32,998 bases of DNA from Sphingomonas elodea ATCC 31461 (GCF_000226955.1 NZ_AGFU01000063.1:1-32998); one strand, 5' to 3'; shown: positions 7,445-16,133, numbered from the stretch's first letter. A program made the numbers and translations. The notes: generated from the sequence alone by a model not told the origin.

Positions 7445-8959
7445 ATGAGAAAGAACTATCTGGCGGGTGCGGCTTTGTCCGCGCTGCTGTTCGCTACACC
7501 GGCACTGGCGCAGAGCACGCCCGGGGATCAGGCCGAACTGATCAAGCTGCTGAAGGCACAGGCGGAAGAAATCGCCGCGCTGCGCGCGCGCCTCGACCGG
7601 ATCGAGGGAACGCAGGCCGCAGCACCGGTCGCGCGCGCAGCCACGGCCGCCACGGCCGCCGCCGCGCCGGTCCAGCAGGCCGCGCAGGTGCGCCGCGCCG
7701 ACGTCGCCAATGACGAGACGATCTCCGGCAGCTTCGCACCGCAGCTTGCCGCCGCCGATCTGGCCGACCAGACCGTCGCCCAGGCCCGCGCGCTGCAGAA
7801 CGTGTCGAACGTCACCACCGAATGGCGCGGCGGCCTGCCGATCTTCCGTTCGGCCGACGGCAAGTTCCTGTTCAAGATGCGCGGCCGTATCATCAACCAC
7901 GTCAACTCGACCTTCGGTTCGAACTATGACGCCCGCAACATCACCACCACCGGCGCCCGCGCGCTGCGTATCGGTATCGAGGGCGCGGTGGGCCCGCACT
8001 TCTTCTACCAGTTCGAAAACGACTTCGCCGACAACACGTCGGACGTCGGCACGATGTTCGTCGGCTGGCGCAACGACGTGGGCAAGGTTTCCTACGACGT
8101 CCGCTTCGGCAACATGTTCAACGACCGCACCTTCGAGGGTTCGGGCGGGTCGGACGCGCCGCCGTTCCTGGAACGCAACGTCGTTGCCACCTCGATCATC
8201 CCGCAGCGCGGCTTCTACGGCATCGCGCTGATGTCCCGTCTGTTCTGGAAGACCGGCCACACATCGTTCACGATCAGCGGCGACACCGTCGATGCCAGCC
8301 AGGCGGTCAACGACAGCCGTACGATCATGGCACGCGCGCACTGGAACCCACTCAAGAGCGACCGGTCGCTGGTCCATCTCGGCCTGTGGGGCTTTGACGA
8401 GGCGCTGTCGTCGCGCGGACCGGGCACGCTTACCCGCAACACGGTGATCGGCGGCCGCTTCAACGGCAACCTGCGCGTGCAGACCGGCACCCTCGTCGGC
8501 GGTACCGGTACGACCGGCTATGGCGCCGAAGTGGGCGGTTATGTCGGCTCGCTGTGGGTGATGGGCGAAGCAGGCCAGCGCGTGGCACACCTCAATGCCG
8601 GCCGTCCGGACTTCGAGAGCAAGGCCTGGAGCCTCTCCACCGGCTTCTTCGTCACCGGCGACCTGCCGCCGTACAACCCGCGACTCGGCACCTTCGCCCA
8701 GCCCCGCGTGCTGCGCCCGGTGTTCAACGGTGGACCGGGCGCGATCGAGATCCTCGCCCGCTACGAGAATCTCGAATATTCGGGCATCCCGACCGCGACC
8801 AAGGGCGAAGCCGCAACGATCGGCACCAACTGGTATCTGGACAGCATCATGCGCCTCCAGCTGAACCTGATCCACTGGAAGACCAACAACCGCGCCGGAT
8901 CGTTCACCGGCAAGGACAGCGGCCAGACGATCAGCGCCGGCTTCGGTATCACCTTCTGA
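7445..8959 (+). CDS. Outer-membrane porin, OprP/OprO family
   Basis: A 504-residue phosphate-selective-porin-family (PF07396-type) beta-barrel. Residues 1-23 are a signal peptide (ALSALLFATPALA-Q). Residues about 28-50 form a coiled-coil periplasmic segment (ELIKLLKAQAEEIAALRARLDRIEG), usual for porins that trimerise. The barrel ends in Phe (SAGFGITF), the expected outer-membrane assembly signal. I chose the ATG at 7445 because it opens the signal peptide and follows ACAGGG. In sphingomonads this family is broad, so phosphate or polyphosphate transport is possible but other anionic solutes or sugar acids cannot be excluded. A strong terminator follows, so the gene is probably monocistronic. 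Confidence 0.85.
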   Translation: MRKNYLAGAALSALLFATPALAQSTPGDQAELIKLLKAQAEEIAALRARLDRIEGTQAAAPVARAATAATAAAAPVQQAAQVRRADVANDETISGSFAPQLAAADLADQTVAQARALQNVSNVTTEWRGGLPIFRSADGKFLFKMRGRIINHVNSTFGSNYDARNITTTGARALRIGIEGAVGPHFFYQFENDFADNTSDVGTMFVGWRNDVGKVSYDVRFGNMFNDRTFEGSGGSDAPPFLERNVVATSIIPQRGFYGIALMSRLFWKTGHTSFTISGDTVDASQAVNDSRTIMARAHWNPLKSDRSLVHLGLWGFDEALSSRGPGTLTRNTVIGGRFNGNLRVQTGTLVGGTGTTGYGAEVGGYVGSLWVMGEAGQRVAHLNAGRPDFESKAWSLSTGFFVTGDLPPYNPRLGTFAQPRVLRPVFNGGPGAIEILARYENLEYSGIPTATKGEAATIGTNWYLDSIMRLQLNLIHWKTNNRAGSFTGKDSGQTISAGFGITF

Positions 8960-8976
8960 TCCCAAGACACGACCGA

Positions 8977-9008
8977 CCGGCTGCCGCGCTTTCTGGGGCG
9001 GCAGCCGG
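8977..9008 (+). terminator. Terminator after the porin gene
   Basis: A perfect 11-bp stem, CCGGCTGCCGC with GCGGCAGCCGG, encloses a 10-base loop starting 18 bp after the porin stop. The T-tract is weak (GTTCTTG), but the stem is strong. Confidence 0.7.
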
Positions 9009-9018
9009 CTCGGCGTTC

Positions 9019-9047
9019 TTGCACACCGCTCCCCTCGCGCCTAGAAT
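9019..9047 (+). promoter_or_regulatory. Candidate promoter for the SDR gene
   Basis: TTGCAC (9019-9024) and TAGAAT (9042-9047) are 17 bp apart, a good sigma-70 spacing with a near-consensus -10 and a weak -35. It lies just after the porin terminator and would give a 5' leader of about 107 nt. Confidence 0.35.
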
Positions 9048-9160
9048 GGCGCCGTCCCTGGGAATTCTCGACATGGTCCATCGTCACCGCTGAGGCGGCA
9101 ATCCGAACCTGGCGCGGCCCGCCGCCGTGCCCCCCCCCGGACCCTGATTTCGAGAACTTT

Positions 9161-9940
9161 ATGCAACGCCTGACCAACAAGATCTGCGTCGTCACCGGCG
9201 CAGCCCGCGGCATCGGCCGCGCCATCGCCGAGCGCTTCCATGCGGAGGGCGCACAGGTCTTCCTGACCGATATCGACGAAACCGCCGGCTCCGCCGCCGC
9301 AGCGGACCTCGGCTGCCGCTTCGTGCCGCTGGACGTGGCGCAGGAGGCCGACTGGGCTCGCCTCGCCGCGCTGGTCCCCACCGCCGACGTGGTGGTCAAC
9401 AATGCCGGGATCACCGGGTTCGAGCACGGCATGGTGGCGCACGATCCCGAACATGCCGCGCTGGAGGACTGGCGCGCCGTCCACCGCGTCAACCTGGACG
9501 GCACCTTTCTCGGCTGCCGCTATGCGATCGGGGCGATGAAGGCGACGGGCACGGGCGCCATCCTCAACCTCTCCTCGCGGTCGGGCATGGTCGGCATTCC
9601 CGGCGCGGCGGCCTATGCCGCCTCCAAGGCGGCGATCCGCAACCATAGCAAGACGGTGGCGCTCTACTGCGCGCAGCAGGGGTGGAAGATCCGCTGCAAC
9701 AGCATCCATCCCACTGCCATCCTCACCCCGATGTGGGAGCCGATGCTGGGCAATGGTCCGGACCGGGAGGTGCGGATGGCGGCACTGGTCGCCGATACCC
9801 CGCTCCGGCGCTTCGGGCTTGCGGAGGAAGTCGCCGCCGTCGCCGCAATGCTCGCCTCGGACGAGGCCGCCTATATCACCGGCGCCGAGTTCCAGATCGA
9901 TGGCGGGCTGCTCGCCGGATCGGCAGCCGCGCCGGGCTGA
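9161..9940 (+). CDS. Short-chain dehydrogenase/reductase (SDR)
   Basis: A 259-residue classical SDR. The Rossmann glycine motif TGAARGIG is at residues 12-19, NNAG at 80-83, Asn111, and the Ser139-Tyr152-Lys156 catalytic set (NLSSRSG, YAASK). Asp at the end of strand 2 (FLTDID) favours NAD(H). The C-terminal [12 protein letters not shown] is typical. It resembles the hydroxysteroid/cyclohexanol and sugar-alcohol dehydrogenase-like SDRs, but the substrate is unknown. The start at 9161 has GAGAA a few bases upstream. The PhzF-family gene starts 71 bp downstream on the same strand. Confidence 0.88.
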   Translation: MQRLTNKICVVTGAARGIGRAIAERFHAEGAQVFLTDIDETAGSAAAADLGCRFVPLDVAQEADWARLAALVPTADVVVNNAGITGFEHGMVAHDPEHAALEDWRAVHRVNLDGTFLGCRYAIGAMKATGTGAILNLSSRSGMVGIPGAAAYAASKAAIRNHSKTVALYCAQQGWKIRCNSIHPTAILTPMWEPMLGNGPDREVRMAALVADTPLRRFGLAEEVAAVAAMLASDEAAYITGAEFQIDGGLLAGSAAAPG

Positions 9941-10011
9941 GGCTTGCCATGCCCCGCCCGATCGGCGATCCCGAGGGGCACGCCGCGCCCGCGGCCGGGA
10001 GAGATGTACCG

Positions 10012-10866
10012 ATGACGACGCCTTTTTCGCTGGTCGACGTGTTCCATGACGGCCCGTTCACCGGCAACCCGCTGGCGGTGGTGCAGGGCGGCGGCGATCT
10101 CGATACGGCGACGATGCAGGCGATTACCCGCTGGTTCAACCTGAGCGAGACGGTGTTCCTGCTGCCGCCGAGCGTTCCGGGTGCCGACTATCATGCCCGC
10201 ATCTTCACGCTCGACCGCGAGCTGCCGTTTGCCGGCCATCCCACGCTGGGCGCCTGCCACGCCTGGCTGGCCGCGGGCGGCGTCCCGGCTGGCGAGCAGA
10301 TCGTCCAGCAATGCGGCGCCGGCTTGGTACCGATCCGCGGCGACGACGATCGCCTCGCCTTCGCCGCGCCGCCGCTGCTGCGCGGCGGGCCGGTGGATGC
10401 CGAGACGCGCGCGACGCTCGCACGGGCGCTGCGCATCGATGCCGCCGCCATCGTCGAGGCTGCCTGGGCGGATAACGGCCCCGGCTGGATCGCGGTACTG
10501 CTCGACTCGGCCGAGGCGGGGCTGGCGGTAGAGCCGGTGCGGCACTGGGACGGGCGGCTCGAGATCGGCCTGATCGGCGCGCACCCTGCCGGCGCCGAGG
10601 TCGCCTGGGAGATCCGCACGCTGTTCACCGATGCGTTCGGCGGGATCATCGAGGACCCGGTAACGGGCAGCTTCAACGCCTCGGCGGCACAGTGGCTGCA
10701 CGCCACCGGCCGCGCCACCGCCGGCTATGTCGCCGCCCAGGGCACCCGCCTCGATCGCCGCGGCCGCATCTTCGTGGATTATGATGCCGGCGGCCAGGCG
10801 TGGATTGGTGGCCGCAGCATAACCGTCGCCGAGGGCAGCCTCCCCGGCCTCAGCGCCCTCGCCTGA
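10012..10866 (+). CDS. PhzF-family isomerase/epimerase-like protein
   Basis: A 284-residue PhzF-family protein with two pseudo-symmetric halves related to diaminopimelate epimerase. The N-terminal pattern VDVFHDGPFTGNPLAVV (residues 8-24) and the catalytic Glu46 in LSETVFL are clear, as are PFAGHPTLGACHAW and the second-half signature EDPVTGSFNASAAQWL. Most family members outside phenazine clusters have no known substrate, and no phenazine genes occur here. I chose ATG 10012 because GGGAGAG lies 8 nt upstream; an in-frame ATG at 9949 has no such site. Its 3' end overlaps the convergent symporter gene by 17 bp. Confidence 0.85.
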   Translation: MTTPFSLVDVFHDGPFTGNPLAVVQGGGDLDTATMQAITRWFNLSETVFLLPPSVPGADYHARIFTLDRELPFAGHPTLGACHAWLAAGGVPAGEQIVQQCGAGLVPIRGDDDRLAFAAPPLLRGGPVDAETRATLARALRIDAAAIVEAAWADNGPGWIAVLLDSAEAGLAVEPVRHWDGRLEIGLIGAHPAGAEVAWEIRTLFTDAFGGIIEDPVTGSFNASAAQWLHATGRATAGYVAAQGTRLDRRGRIFVDYDAGGQAWIGGRSITVAEGSLPGLSALA

Positions 10867-12073
10867 CCAGCCGCGCAACCAGCGTGGTCGCGGTCACCTG
10901 GCCCGTGACGCTGGCGGTGGTGATAAACATGTCGGGCACCGCAGACACTGCGATGTAGAGCGGAATCATCGCCAGCGGCGCGCCGAGGATCTGCATGCCG
11001 GGCGCGTCGCAGGCATAAAGGATTGCCGCGCCGGGCAGCCCCGGCGTCGCAATTCCCGCGATCACCGCGGACAGGCCGGCCAGCACCCATTGCACCGGCG
11101 AGGCCTGCACCCCCGCCGCATGGGCTGCTAGGAACACCTCGATCACGGTCACCCCGGTGGTCGCCAGCCGGAAGGTGGAGATGGCGAGCGGCAGCGTTGT
11201 CCCCGCCACCTCCTGCGGCAGCTGGAGGCCGTTCAGCGCTACCTCCATCGAGACCGGCGCGGTCGCCATCGACGAGCAGGTTCCCGCCGCCGTCGCCTGC
11301 GCGGGCACGATGCCCCGGGCGAAACGGCCGAGCGGCATCGCCCGCAGGCCCCAGACCAGCAGATAGCACATGGCGATCGCCGCGAGGCAGAACAGGATCT
11401 CTGCCGCCACGTCGCGCGCGAGCACGCCGGCGACGCTGGCCCCAGCCGCCTTGCCCGCCCCCATCGCCAGCACGAAGATGCCGATCGGCGCGGCGAGCAG
11501 GATCCAGTCGACGATCCGCGTCATTGCGCGAGCGAGTTCCTCGATCACGCCGGCAAGGCCGGTGCCGCCCGTTCGCGCGATCGCCACGCCGAGCAGCACC
11601 GCAAACACCACCAGCGGCAGCATCTGCCCGCCGGCCGCCGCCGCGATGGGGTTTTCGGGCAGGATGGCGAGGATCTGCTCGGCCGCGCCCGGCACGTGCG
11701 GCACGGCGGGCGGTCCGGCGGCGAGCAGCCCGGCAAGCGGGTCGGGGCCGAGCGGGAACAACCACAGCACGGTCTCCAGCGATGCCCAGGCGAGCAGCGC
11801 AGCCAGCACCAGCATCGGCAGGAACACCGCGAAGCTGGTCGCCAGCAGCCGTCCGCCCTGGCCGTGACGCACCGCGTTGACCACCCCGGTCACCACCAAT
11901 GCGAAGACCAGCGGTACCAGCGTCATGGTAAGGGCGCGGATCCACAAGGCACCGATCGGCGCCACCAGGTCGATCCAGGGGACGAGAAACGCACCCGCCG
12001 GCCAGCGCGCGGTGAAGCCCAGCCCCACGCCAGCCAGCAACGCGCCCAGTACCAGCGCCGTCTTCCCCATCAT
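10850..12073 (-). CDS. Dicarboxylate/amino acid:cation symporter (DAACS family)
   Basis: A 407-residue inner-membrane transporter of the GltP/DctA type with about eight hydrophobic segments plus two re-entrant hairpins. The first hairpin is GTCSSMATAPVSMEVA, corresponding to the family's serine-rich SSSATLP motif, and the second is GIATPGLPGAAI. It would import dicarboxylates or acidic/neutral amino acids with Na+ or H+. GAAGGG lies 5 nt before ATG 12073 (a second ATG follows at 12070); the frame extends to 12103 but without a ribosome site. It converges on the PhzF gene and overlaps it by 17 bp. The serine motif carries Cys and Met where many family members have Ser, so substrate preference may differ. 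Confidence 0.85.
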   Translation of the reverse strand: MMGKTALVLGALLAGVGLGFTARWPAGAFLVPWIDLVAPIGALWIRALTMTLVPLVFALVVTGVVNAVRHGQGGRLLATSFAVFLPMLVLAALLAWASLETVLWLFPLGPDPLAGLLAAGPPAVPHVPGAAEQILAILPENPIAAAAGGQMLPLVVFAVLLGVAIARTGGTGLAGVIEELARAMTRIVDWILLAAPIGIFVLAMGAGKAAGASVAGVLARDVAAEILFCLAAIAMCYLLVWGLRAMPLGRFARGIVPAQATAAGTCSSMATAPVSMEVALNGLQLPQEVAGTTLPLAISTFRLATTGVTVIEVFLAAHAAGVQASPVQWVLAGLSAVIAGIATPGLPGAAILYACDAPGMQILGAPLAMIPLYIAVSAVPDMFITTASVTGQVTATTLVARLVRRGR

Positions 12074-12145
12074 CCCTGCCCTTCGCTTCGTTTCGCGCGG
12101 CATGGCCCGGATGACGGATTTGTTCCAGCCCCGGCCTGCGTCGCC

Positions 12146-13060
12146 TCAGGCCAAGCGGCGCTTGGGCCGCGTCACCATGTCGGCCAGCGCCGAGGCGCCG
12201 CCGACCACCACATGGGCGGCCAGCATCAGTGTCGCGACGAACAGCACCGCGCCGGCCAGGCCCGCCGAATCGCCGAGAAGCGCGACGATCAGCGGCGCGA
12301 GCAGCGCCTCGCGGGCCGGAATGAACGGCAGGCGCGACAGCATCATCCGCAACGTGCCCACCAGGAACAGCGCCGCCGTCGGCACCGAGGGGAGCAGCAG
12401 CTTCCACAGCAGCGCGGTCAGCACCAAGCTCAGCAGGATACGCGCGGTGTGGATCACCATCGTCATCACCAGCTGGCGCGGCGGCAAGGCGAACACCACG
12501 CGGCGGAAGAAGAAGATGGCGAGCGACGACAGCACGATCGTACCGGTCGAGATCAGCAGGGTGTTGAACAGCGCGCCCTTGGCGAGGCCGTGGACGAGCG
12601 GCGCGTGCAGCACCAGCATCGCCAGCGTCACCAGGTTGCCGGCCAGCGCCGAGGTGACCGCCACGTCGCGCAGCGTCTCGAACGGGCGACCGTCTGGGCC
12701 CAGCGTGCGCCGCGCCCAGACGTAGAGCTGCGCATCGCCCGAATAGCCGAGCACCACTTCGTTCGCCGCCTGTTTGCGCAGCAAGGCCGGGAAGGCGGCG
12801 ATGCCGATGCCCCAGATGCGGCGCAAGATCAGCCAGTCCATGAACGGCGCCAGCGCATAGGTGGCGACGAAGCAGAGCCAGAACAGCGGACTGGTCGGTG
12901 CCTGGGTGAGAACGCTGAAATCGAGCCCGTCGAGCTGCCAGAACACCGCCACCAGGATCGCCGCGGAAAAGGCCAGACCGACGGCCGCCAGCAACCGTTC
13001 ACGCGTCGAGGGCGAAAGCGAACCATAGGCGGAACGTACCGCCCGTACGGGAGAAATCAT
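12146..13060 (-). CDS. Multi-pass membrane protein of unknown function, coupled to a glycosyltransferase
   Basis: A 304-residue protein with about seven or eight hydrophobic stretches (for example LLAAVGLAFSAAILVAVFW near 20-40 and LVMTMVIHTARILLSLVL near 190-210) and a basic C-terminus (RPKRRLA). I do not recognise a confident family; the layout is loosely like YbhN/LPG-synthase transmembrane flippase-type proteins, which is a guess. Its ATG (13060) overlaps the stop of the glycosyltransferase as ATGA, and AAGAGG lies 7 nt upstream, so the two are translationally coupled. A role in moving or anchoring the glycosylated product is plausible from this coupling only. Confidence 0.75.
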   Translation of the reverse strand: MISPVRAVRSAYGSLSPSTRERLLAAVGLAFSAAILVAVFWQLDGLDFSVLTQAPTSPLFWLCFVATYALAPFMDWLILRRIWGIGIAAFPALLRKQAANEVVLGYSGDAQLYVWARRTLGPDGRPFETLRDVAVTSALAGNLVTLAMLVLHAPLVHGLAKGALFNTLLISTGTIVLSSLAIFFFRRVVFALPPRQLVMTMVIHTARILLSLVLTALLWKLLLPSVPTAALFLVGTLRMMLSRLPFIPAREALLAPLIVALLGDSAGLAGAVLFVATLMLAAHVVVGGASALADMVTRPKRRLA

Positions 13061-14214
13061 GCATGCGCCTCTTGATCCAGCCGCACGGGCTGGCCGGTGG
13101 TGCGCGCCGCCGCCGCTTCGACGAACAGCGCGAGATAGTCCTGAGCGGAGCGCTCGATAGTGAACCGCCGCAGCGAGGCAAGCAGTGCCGTCCGCTCGGG
13201 CGCCACAAGCGGCGCCGCACGGATCGCCGCGGCCAGCTGCGCTTCGTCCTGCGGTACGATGGTGCCGAACCGCCCCTGGCCCAATAGGCTGCGCAGGCCG
13301 GCGCCGCAATCGGTGGAGACGACGGCGAGCCCGGCGGCCAGCGCCTCGATCACCACCGCAGGCACACCCTCGTAACGGGACGACATCAGCAGCACGTCAT
13401 AGGCGCCGAGCAGCGACGGCGCATCGGCGACATGGCCCGCGAACCGTACCCGATCGGCGACGCCGAGCGCCGCCGCCTGCGCTTCCAGCGCCGCGCGTTC
13501 GGGACCGTCGCCGAAGAGGGTAAGCGTCTCGCCCGGCTGCACCGCCTTGGCGAAGGCCCGCAGCATCAGGCCGAAATGCTTCTGGTAGACCATCCGGCCG
13601 ATCGCGACGAAGCGGCGCGGTCCCTCTGCGCGGGGTCCGCGCACCGGTACCAGCTGGGTCGCGCAGATCGCGGGATCGTGCACCACCCGGCCACGCGCGG
13701 CCATCACCGGCGGGAGTTCGGGCGTCATCGACTCGTCCATCACCACCCAGTTGCGTGCACACCGCGCCTGAATGCGCAACCAGCTGCGCCAGAAGAAGCG
13801 ACCGAGCGGGTTGAGGTCGCGCCGGGCGAGGTCGTTGCTGATCTTGACGACGATGGGCGGGCATTTACGGCCCAGCAGCAACGTCATCGCGACGGCGACG
13901 ACGGTATAGGTGGATCCCGCGACGAACAGGACGTCCGGGCGCAGCCGGCGAACGACCGCGGGCAGCGTGAGGATCATCCACAGCGTCTCCCAGCCGGCCT
14001 GGCTGCGACGCGGCTGGCGCGGCACCACATAGTCGATGTCGGCGAACTCCGCGCGCATCGCGCCGTCTTCGCGCCCGAGGAACAGCGGTGCATCCACGCC
14101 CATTGCCCGCCAGTGCCGCACCAGCCGCAAGGCGACTCGCTCCACACCTCCGGGATGGAAGCTGTGAAGGAAGGTCAGAACGCGGACGCGCCCGCTGCTA
14201 GATTGTGGCGACAT
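13057..14214 (-). CDS. GT4-type glycosyltransferase
   Basis: A 385-residue GT-B fold enzyme. The N-terminal domain opens with VLTFLHSFHPGGVERVALRL (acceptor-side GG-V loop) and the C-terminal domain holds AIGRMVYQKHFGLMLRAFA, then the donor site SSRYEGVPAVVIEALAAGLAVVSTDCGAG with the E-x7-E motif. Such enzymes transfer a sugar from a nucleotide donor to a lipid, polysaccharide or other glycan at the cytoplasmic face. AGGGGATCG lies 7 nt before ATG 14214. It is the first gene of a two-gene unit with the membrane protein at 12146-13060. Donor and acceptor are unknown. Confidence 0.88.
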   Translation of the reverse strand: MSPQSSSGRVRVLTFLHSFHPGGVERVALRLVRHWRAMGVDAPLFLGREDGAMRAEFADIDYVVPRQPRRSQAGWETLWMILTLPAVVRRLRPDVLFVAGSTYTVVAVAMTLLLGRKCPPIVVKISNDLARRDLNPLGRFFWRSWLRIQARCARNWVVMDESMTPELPPVMAARGRVVHDPAICATQLVPVRGPRAEGPRRFVAIGRMVYQKHFGLMLRAFAKAVQPGETLTLFGDGPERAALEAQAAALGVADRVRFAGHVADAPSLLGAYDVLLMSSRYEGVPAVVIEALAAGLAVVSTDCGAGLRSLLGQGRFGTIVPQDEAQLAAAIRAAPLVAPERTALLASLRRFTIERSAQDYLALFVEAAAARTTGQPVRLDQEAHA

Positions 14215-14514
14215 TGCCCGATCCCCTGTCTTCGTTGCGACGTCGTATCGTCATCATGAAGGCTTTTCTTGCCGCCGCAAAGTAAGGTGCATTCCGCACC
14301 TGACAGGACCTTATGCCCACTTGCTCATGACTTCACGATAGAATTGCACATCCGTAAGACGACGCCGACCGGCCACACCCACACCGCCTGGAGAAAATTT
14401 TTCGGGAAAGCTGCGCGGCCGACTTCGAAAGGGCACTCGAATCGACCGTCTGCCCTGCTCCACCGCCCGCCGATCGCGTCGACGCATGCGCGCCCCGCAG
14501 CCACGGCAAGGCAA
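14215..14514. other. Intergenic region upstream of the glycosyltransferase operon
   Basis: About 300 bp between the glycosyltransferase start and the tRNA terminator. It must contain the operon promoter, but I see no convincing -35/-10 pair. Short open frames here lack ribosome sites and codon bias and are not annotated. Confidence 0.5.
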
Positions 14515-14549
14515 CAAAAAACCCCGCCAAGCCGGTAGCCTAGCGGGGT
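14515..14549 (-). terminator. Rho-independent terminator of tRNA-Val
   Basis: On the minus strand ACCCCGC (14549-14543 complement) pairs with GCGGGGT and is followed by a run of seven T's ending at 14515. It starts 7 nt past the tRNA 3' end. Confidence 0.85.
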
Positions 14550-14555
14550 CTTTGA

Positions 14556-14630
14556 TGGTGGGCGCGGCAAGGATTGAACTTGCGACCCCTGCGATGTCAA
14601 CACAGTGCTCTACCACTGAGCTACGCGCCC
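14556..14630 (-). tRNA. tRNA-Val(GAC) with encoded CCA
   Basis: A 75-nt cloverleaf. The acceptor stem GGGCGCG pairs with CGCGCCC, followed by discriminator A and encoded CCA (complement of 14556-14558). The anticodon stem CTGTG/CGCAG encloses TTGACAT, giving anticodon GAC at 14596-14598, which reads Val GUC/GUU codons. The T arm contains GTTCAATCC. It is followed by a canonical terminator. Confidence 0.95.
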
Positions 14631-14653
14631 GAAACTCGGGAAGCGCGCCTCTA

Positions 14654-14672
14654 GCGGGGGTCCGCCCCCCGC
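14654..14672 (-). terminator. Hairpin downstream of cpdR
   Basis: GCGGGGG and CCCCCGC form a 7-bp stem with a 5-base loop, 14 bp beyond the cpdR stop. No T-tract follows, so it could be a weak terminator or 3'-end stabiliser. Confidence 0.45.
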
Positions 14673-14685
14673 GCAAGCGCTAATT

Positions 14686-15060
14686 TCAATTCTGGCTCAC
14701 ATTCTCCGATTCGAACATGCGATCCACCTCCAGCACCAGGTCGCGCAGGTGGAACGGCTTGGACAGCACGCGCGCCTGCGGCACCTGCTTGCCCGCCCGC
14801 AGCGTCACCGCCGCAAAGCCGGTGATGAACATCACCCGCATGTCCGGCGCGATCTCGGCCGCGCGCTGGGCGAGTTCGATCCCGTCCATTTCCGGCATCA
14901 CGATGTCGGTGAGCAGCAGGTCGAATCGTTCGGTCTCGAGCAGCGGCACCGCCGCCGTCCCCCGGTCCACGGCGCTGACCGCATAGCCCGAGCGCTCGAG
15001 CGCGCGCGTGAGATATTCGCGCATCACGCGGTCGTCCTCGGCCAGCAGAATCCGGATCAT
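14686..15060 (-). CDS. cpdR: CpdR-like single-domain response regulator
   Basis: A 124-residue receiver domain with no output domain. Acidic pocket residues are Glu8-Asp9-Asp10, the phospho-acceptor is Asp52 (LTDIVMPEMDG), followed by Thr80 (FITGFAA) and Lys101 (LSKPFHL). The sequence closely follows Caulobacter CpdR (RILLAEDD...MREYLTRALERSGY; MFITGFAAV), where unphosphorylated CpdR takes ClpXP to the cell pole and primes degradation of substrates such as PdeA. The start at 15060 follows GGGGTGAAG; the longer open frame to 15285 runs into the divergent gene. It is divergent from the N-formylglutamate amidohydrolase-like gene. Confidence 0.9.
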   Translation of the reverse strand: MIRILLAEDDRVMREYLTRALERSGYAVSAVDRGTAAVPLLETERFDLLLTDIVMPEMDGIELAQRAAEIAPDMRVMFITGFAAVTLRAGKQVPQARVLSKPFHLRDLVLEVDRMFESENVSQN

Positions 15061-15173
15061 CTTCACCCCATCGGTACCAACCGCCCGCTCCTTATGCGCG
15101 AAGCCCTTAAGATTTTCCAGCAGCCCGGCGTGATCGCGTTGCCCGCGGGCACGGCAGCGCCTAGTTTCCGCAG

Positions 15174-16019
15174 GTGACTCGCGCTCCCAGCTTCGACCGA
15201 TACGGGCCGGTGCCGCCGGAAACCCCGGTCGTGCTGTCCGCCCCCCATGGCGGGCGGGACTATCCGGCGGCGCTGATCGAGGCACTGCGCGTGCCCGCGG
15301 CGGCCTTGCGGGCGCTGGAGGATCGCCACGTCGATTCGCTGGCGCTGCAGGCCCGGCGCGAGGAGACGCTGTTCGTCGCCACCCGCGCCCGCGCCTGGAT
15401 CGACCTCAACCGCGCCGAGCATGACCGCGATCCCCAGATCGACGACGGCGCGCATCTGCTCGGCCGGCCGCTCTCCACCAAAGTGCGCAGCGGCCTGGGG
15501 CTGGTACCGCGCCGGGTGGGTACGCTCGGCCAGCTTTGGCACGGGCGGTTCTCCGCCGACGACATCGCCGCTCGCATCCAGGCGGATCACCGCCCCTATC
15601 ATCTGGCGCTCGGCGAGGCGCTGGCTGCGGCCCGCGCGCGATTCGGCGTGGCGGTGCTGCTCGACATTCACTCGATGCCGCCGCTGGGGGCGCCGGACAG
15701 CGCGCCCCGGCTGGTGGTCGGCGACCGGTTCGGCCGCTCCGCTGCCGCCCGATTCGGCGCGCGGGTGGAGGCGGTCGCGCGGCGCCACGGCGTCGCCACC
15801 GCGGCAAACGCCCCCTATGCCGGCGGCCATATTCTGGAACGGCACGGCGAGCCGCGTCGCGGCGTACATGCGCTGCAACTGGAGTTCGACCGGTCGCTCT
15901 ATCTCGATTCCGCGCTCGACGCGCCGGGGGCGGGCGAGCCGGCGATCGTCGCACTGCTCCGCGCGATCATCGACGCCGCAGCCGACGAGGCGCTGCCGAA
16001 CGCCCTGGCTGCCGAGTGA
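15174..16019 (+). CDS. N-formylglutamate amidohydrolase family protein
   Basis: A 281-residue member of the N-formylglutamate amidohydrolase family (HutG2-type). It shows the family patterns LSAPHGGRDYP near residues 21-31, IDLNRAEHDRD near 77-87, ADHRPYH near 137-143 and LLDIHSMP near 162-169, which hold probable metal and catalytic His/Asp residues. These enzymes hydrolyse N-formylglutamate to glutamate and formate, the last step of one histidine pathway; no other hut genes lie here, so the true substrate may differ. The start is a GTG at 15174 with little ribosome-site support. It is divergent from cpdR. A hairpin 16 bp after the stop belongs to the opposite-strand RNA described separately. 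Confidence 0.8.
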   Translation: MTRAPSFDRYGPVPPETPVVLSAPHGGRDYPAALIEALRVPAAALRALEDRHVDSLALQARREETLFVATRARAWIDLNRAEHDRDPQIDDGAHLLGRPLSTKVRSGLGLVPRRVGTLGQLWHGRFSADDIAARIQADHRPYHLALGEALAAARARFGVAVLLDIHSMPPLGAPDSAPRLVVGDRFGRSAAARFGARVEAVARRHGVATAANAPYAGGHILERHGEPRRGVHALQLEFDRSLYLDSALDAPGAGEPAIVALLRAIIDAAADEALPNALAAE

Positions 16020-16028
16020 ACCGCACAT

Positions 16029-16061
16029 AAAAAACCACCTCGTGGGATACCCACGAGGTGG
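16029..16061 (-). terminator. Strong rho-independent terminator of the candidate sRNA
   Basis: CCACCTCGTGGG (16035-16046) and CCCACGAGGTGG (16050-16061) form a perfect 12-bp stem with a 3-base loop. On the minus strand six T's follow immediately (A6 at 16029-16034 on plus). On the plus strand no T-tract follows, so it serves the minus-strand transcript, although the hairpin may also bound the amidohydrolase mRNA. Confidence 0.85.
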
Positions 16062-16133
16062 CCAAGGTTCAGGGAGGAGACACGCCCGGAGGCGCGTCGC
16101 ACGGCATCGCGAAAGGGGGGACACGAGCCGTAC
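16029..16133 (-). ncRNA. Candidate small RNA with anti-Shine-Dalgarno motif
   Basis: A self-contained transcription unit on the minus strand with no gene on that strand for it to lead. From the predicted start near 16133 it carries an 8-bp hairpin (16098-16079, one G-U pair) capped by a UCCG tetraloop, then CUCCUCCCU (16079-16071), then a 12-bp terminator hairpin and six U's ending at 16029. CCUCC-type motifs complement ribosome-binding sites and mark several alphaproteobacterial regulatory RNAs (alpha-r14/suhB and CcsR types). I cannot assign it to a known family. A 12-codon open frame (16107-16069) lies inside but has no ribosome site. Length would be about 105 nt. Confidence 0.6.

Noticed and set aside
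9130-9138. Run of nine C's as a possible phase-variable tract
   Set aside because: It is 23 bp upstream of the SDR start, outside coding sequence and not within a visible promoter; short for phase variation, and run lengths in this contig may be unreliable.
14269-14538. An 89-codon plus-strand frame between the glycosyltransferase and the tRNA
   Set aside because: No ribosome site or recognisable sequence, and it reads into the tRNA terminator.
16069-16107. A 12-codon Pro-rich open frame inside the candidate sRNA, possible leader peptide
   Set aside because: No Shine-Dalgarno precedes it, and no same-strand gene follows that an attenuator could control.
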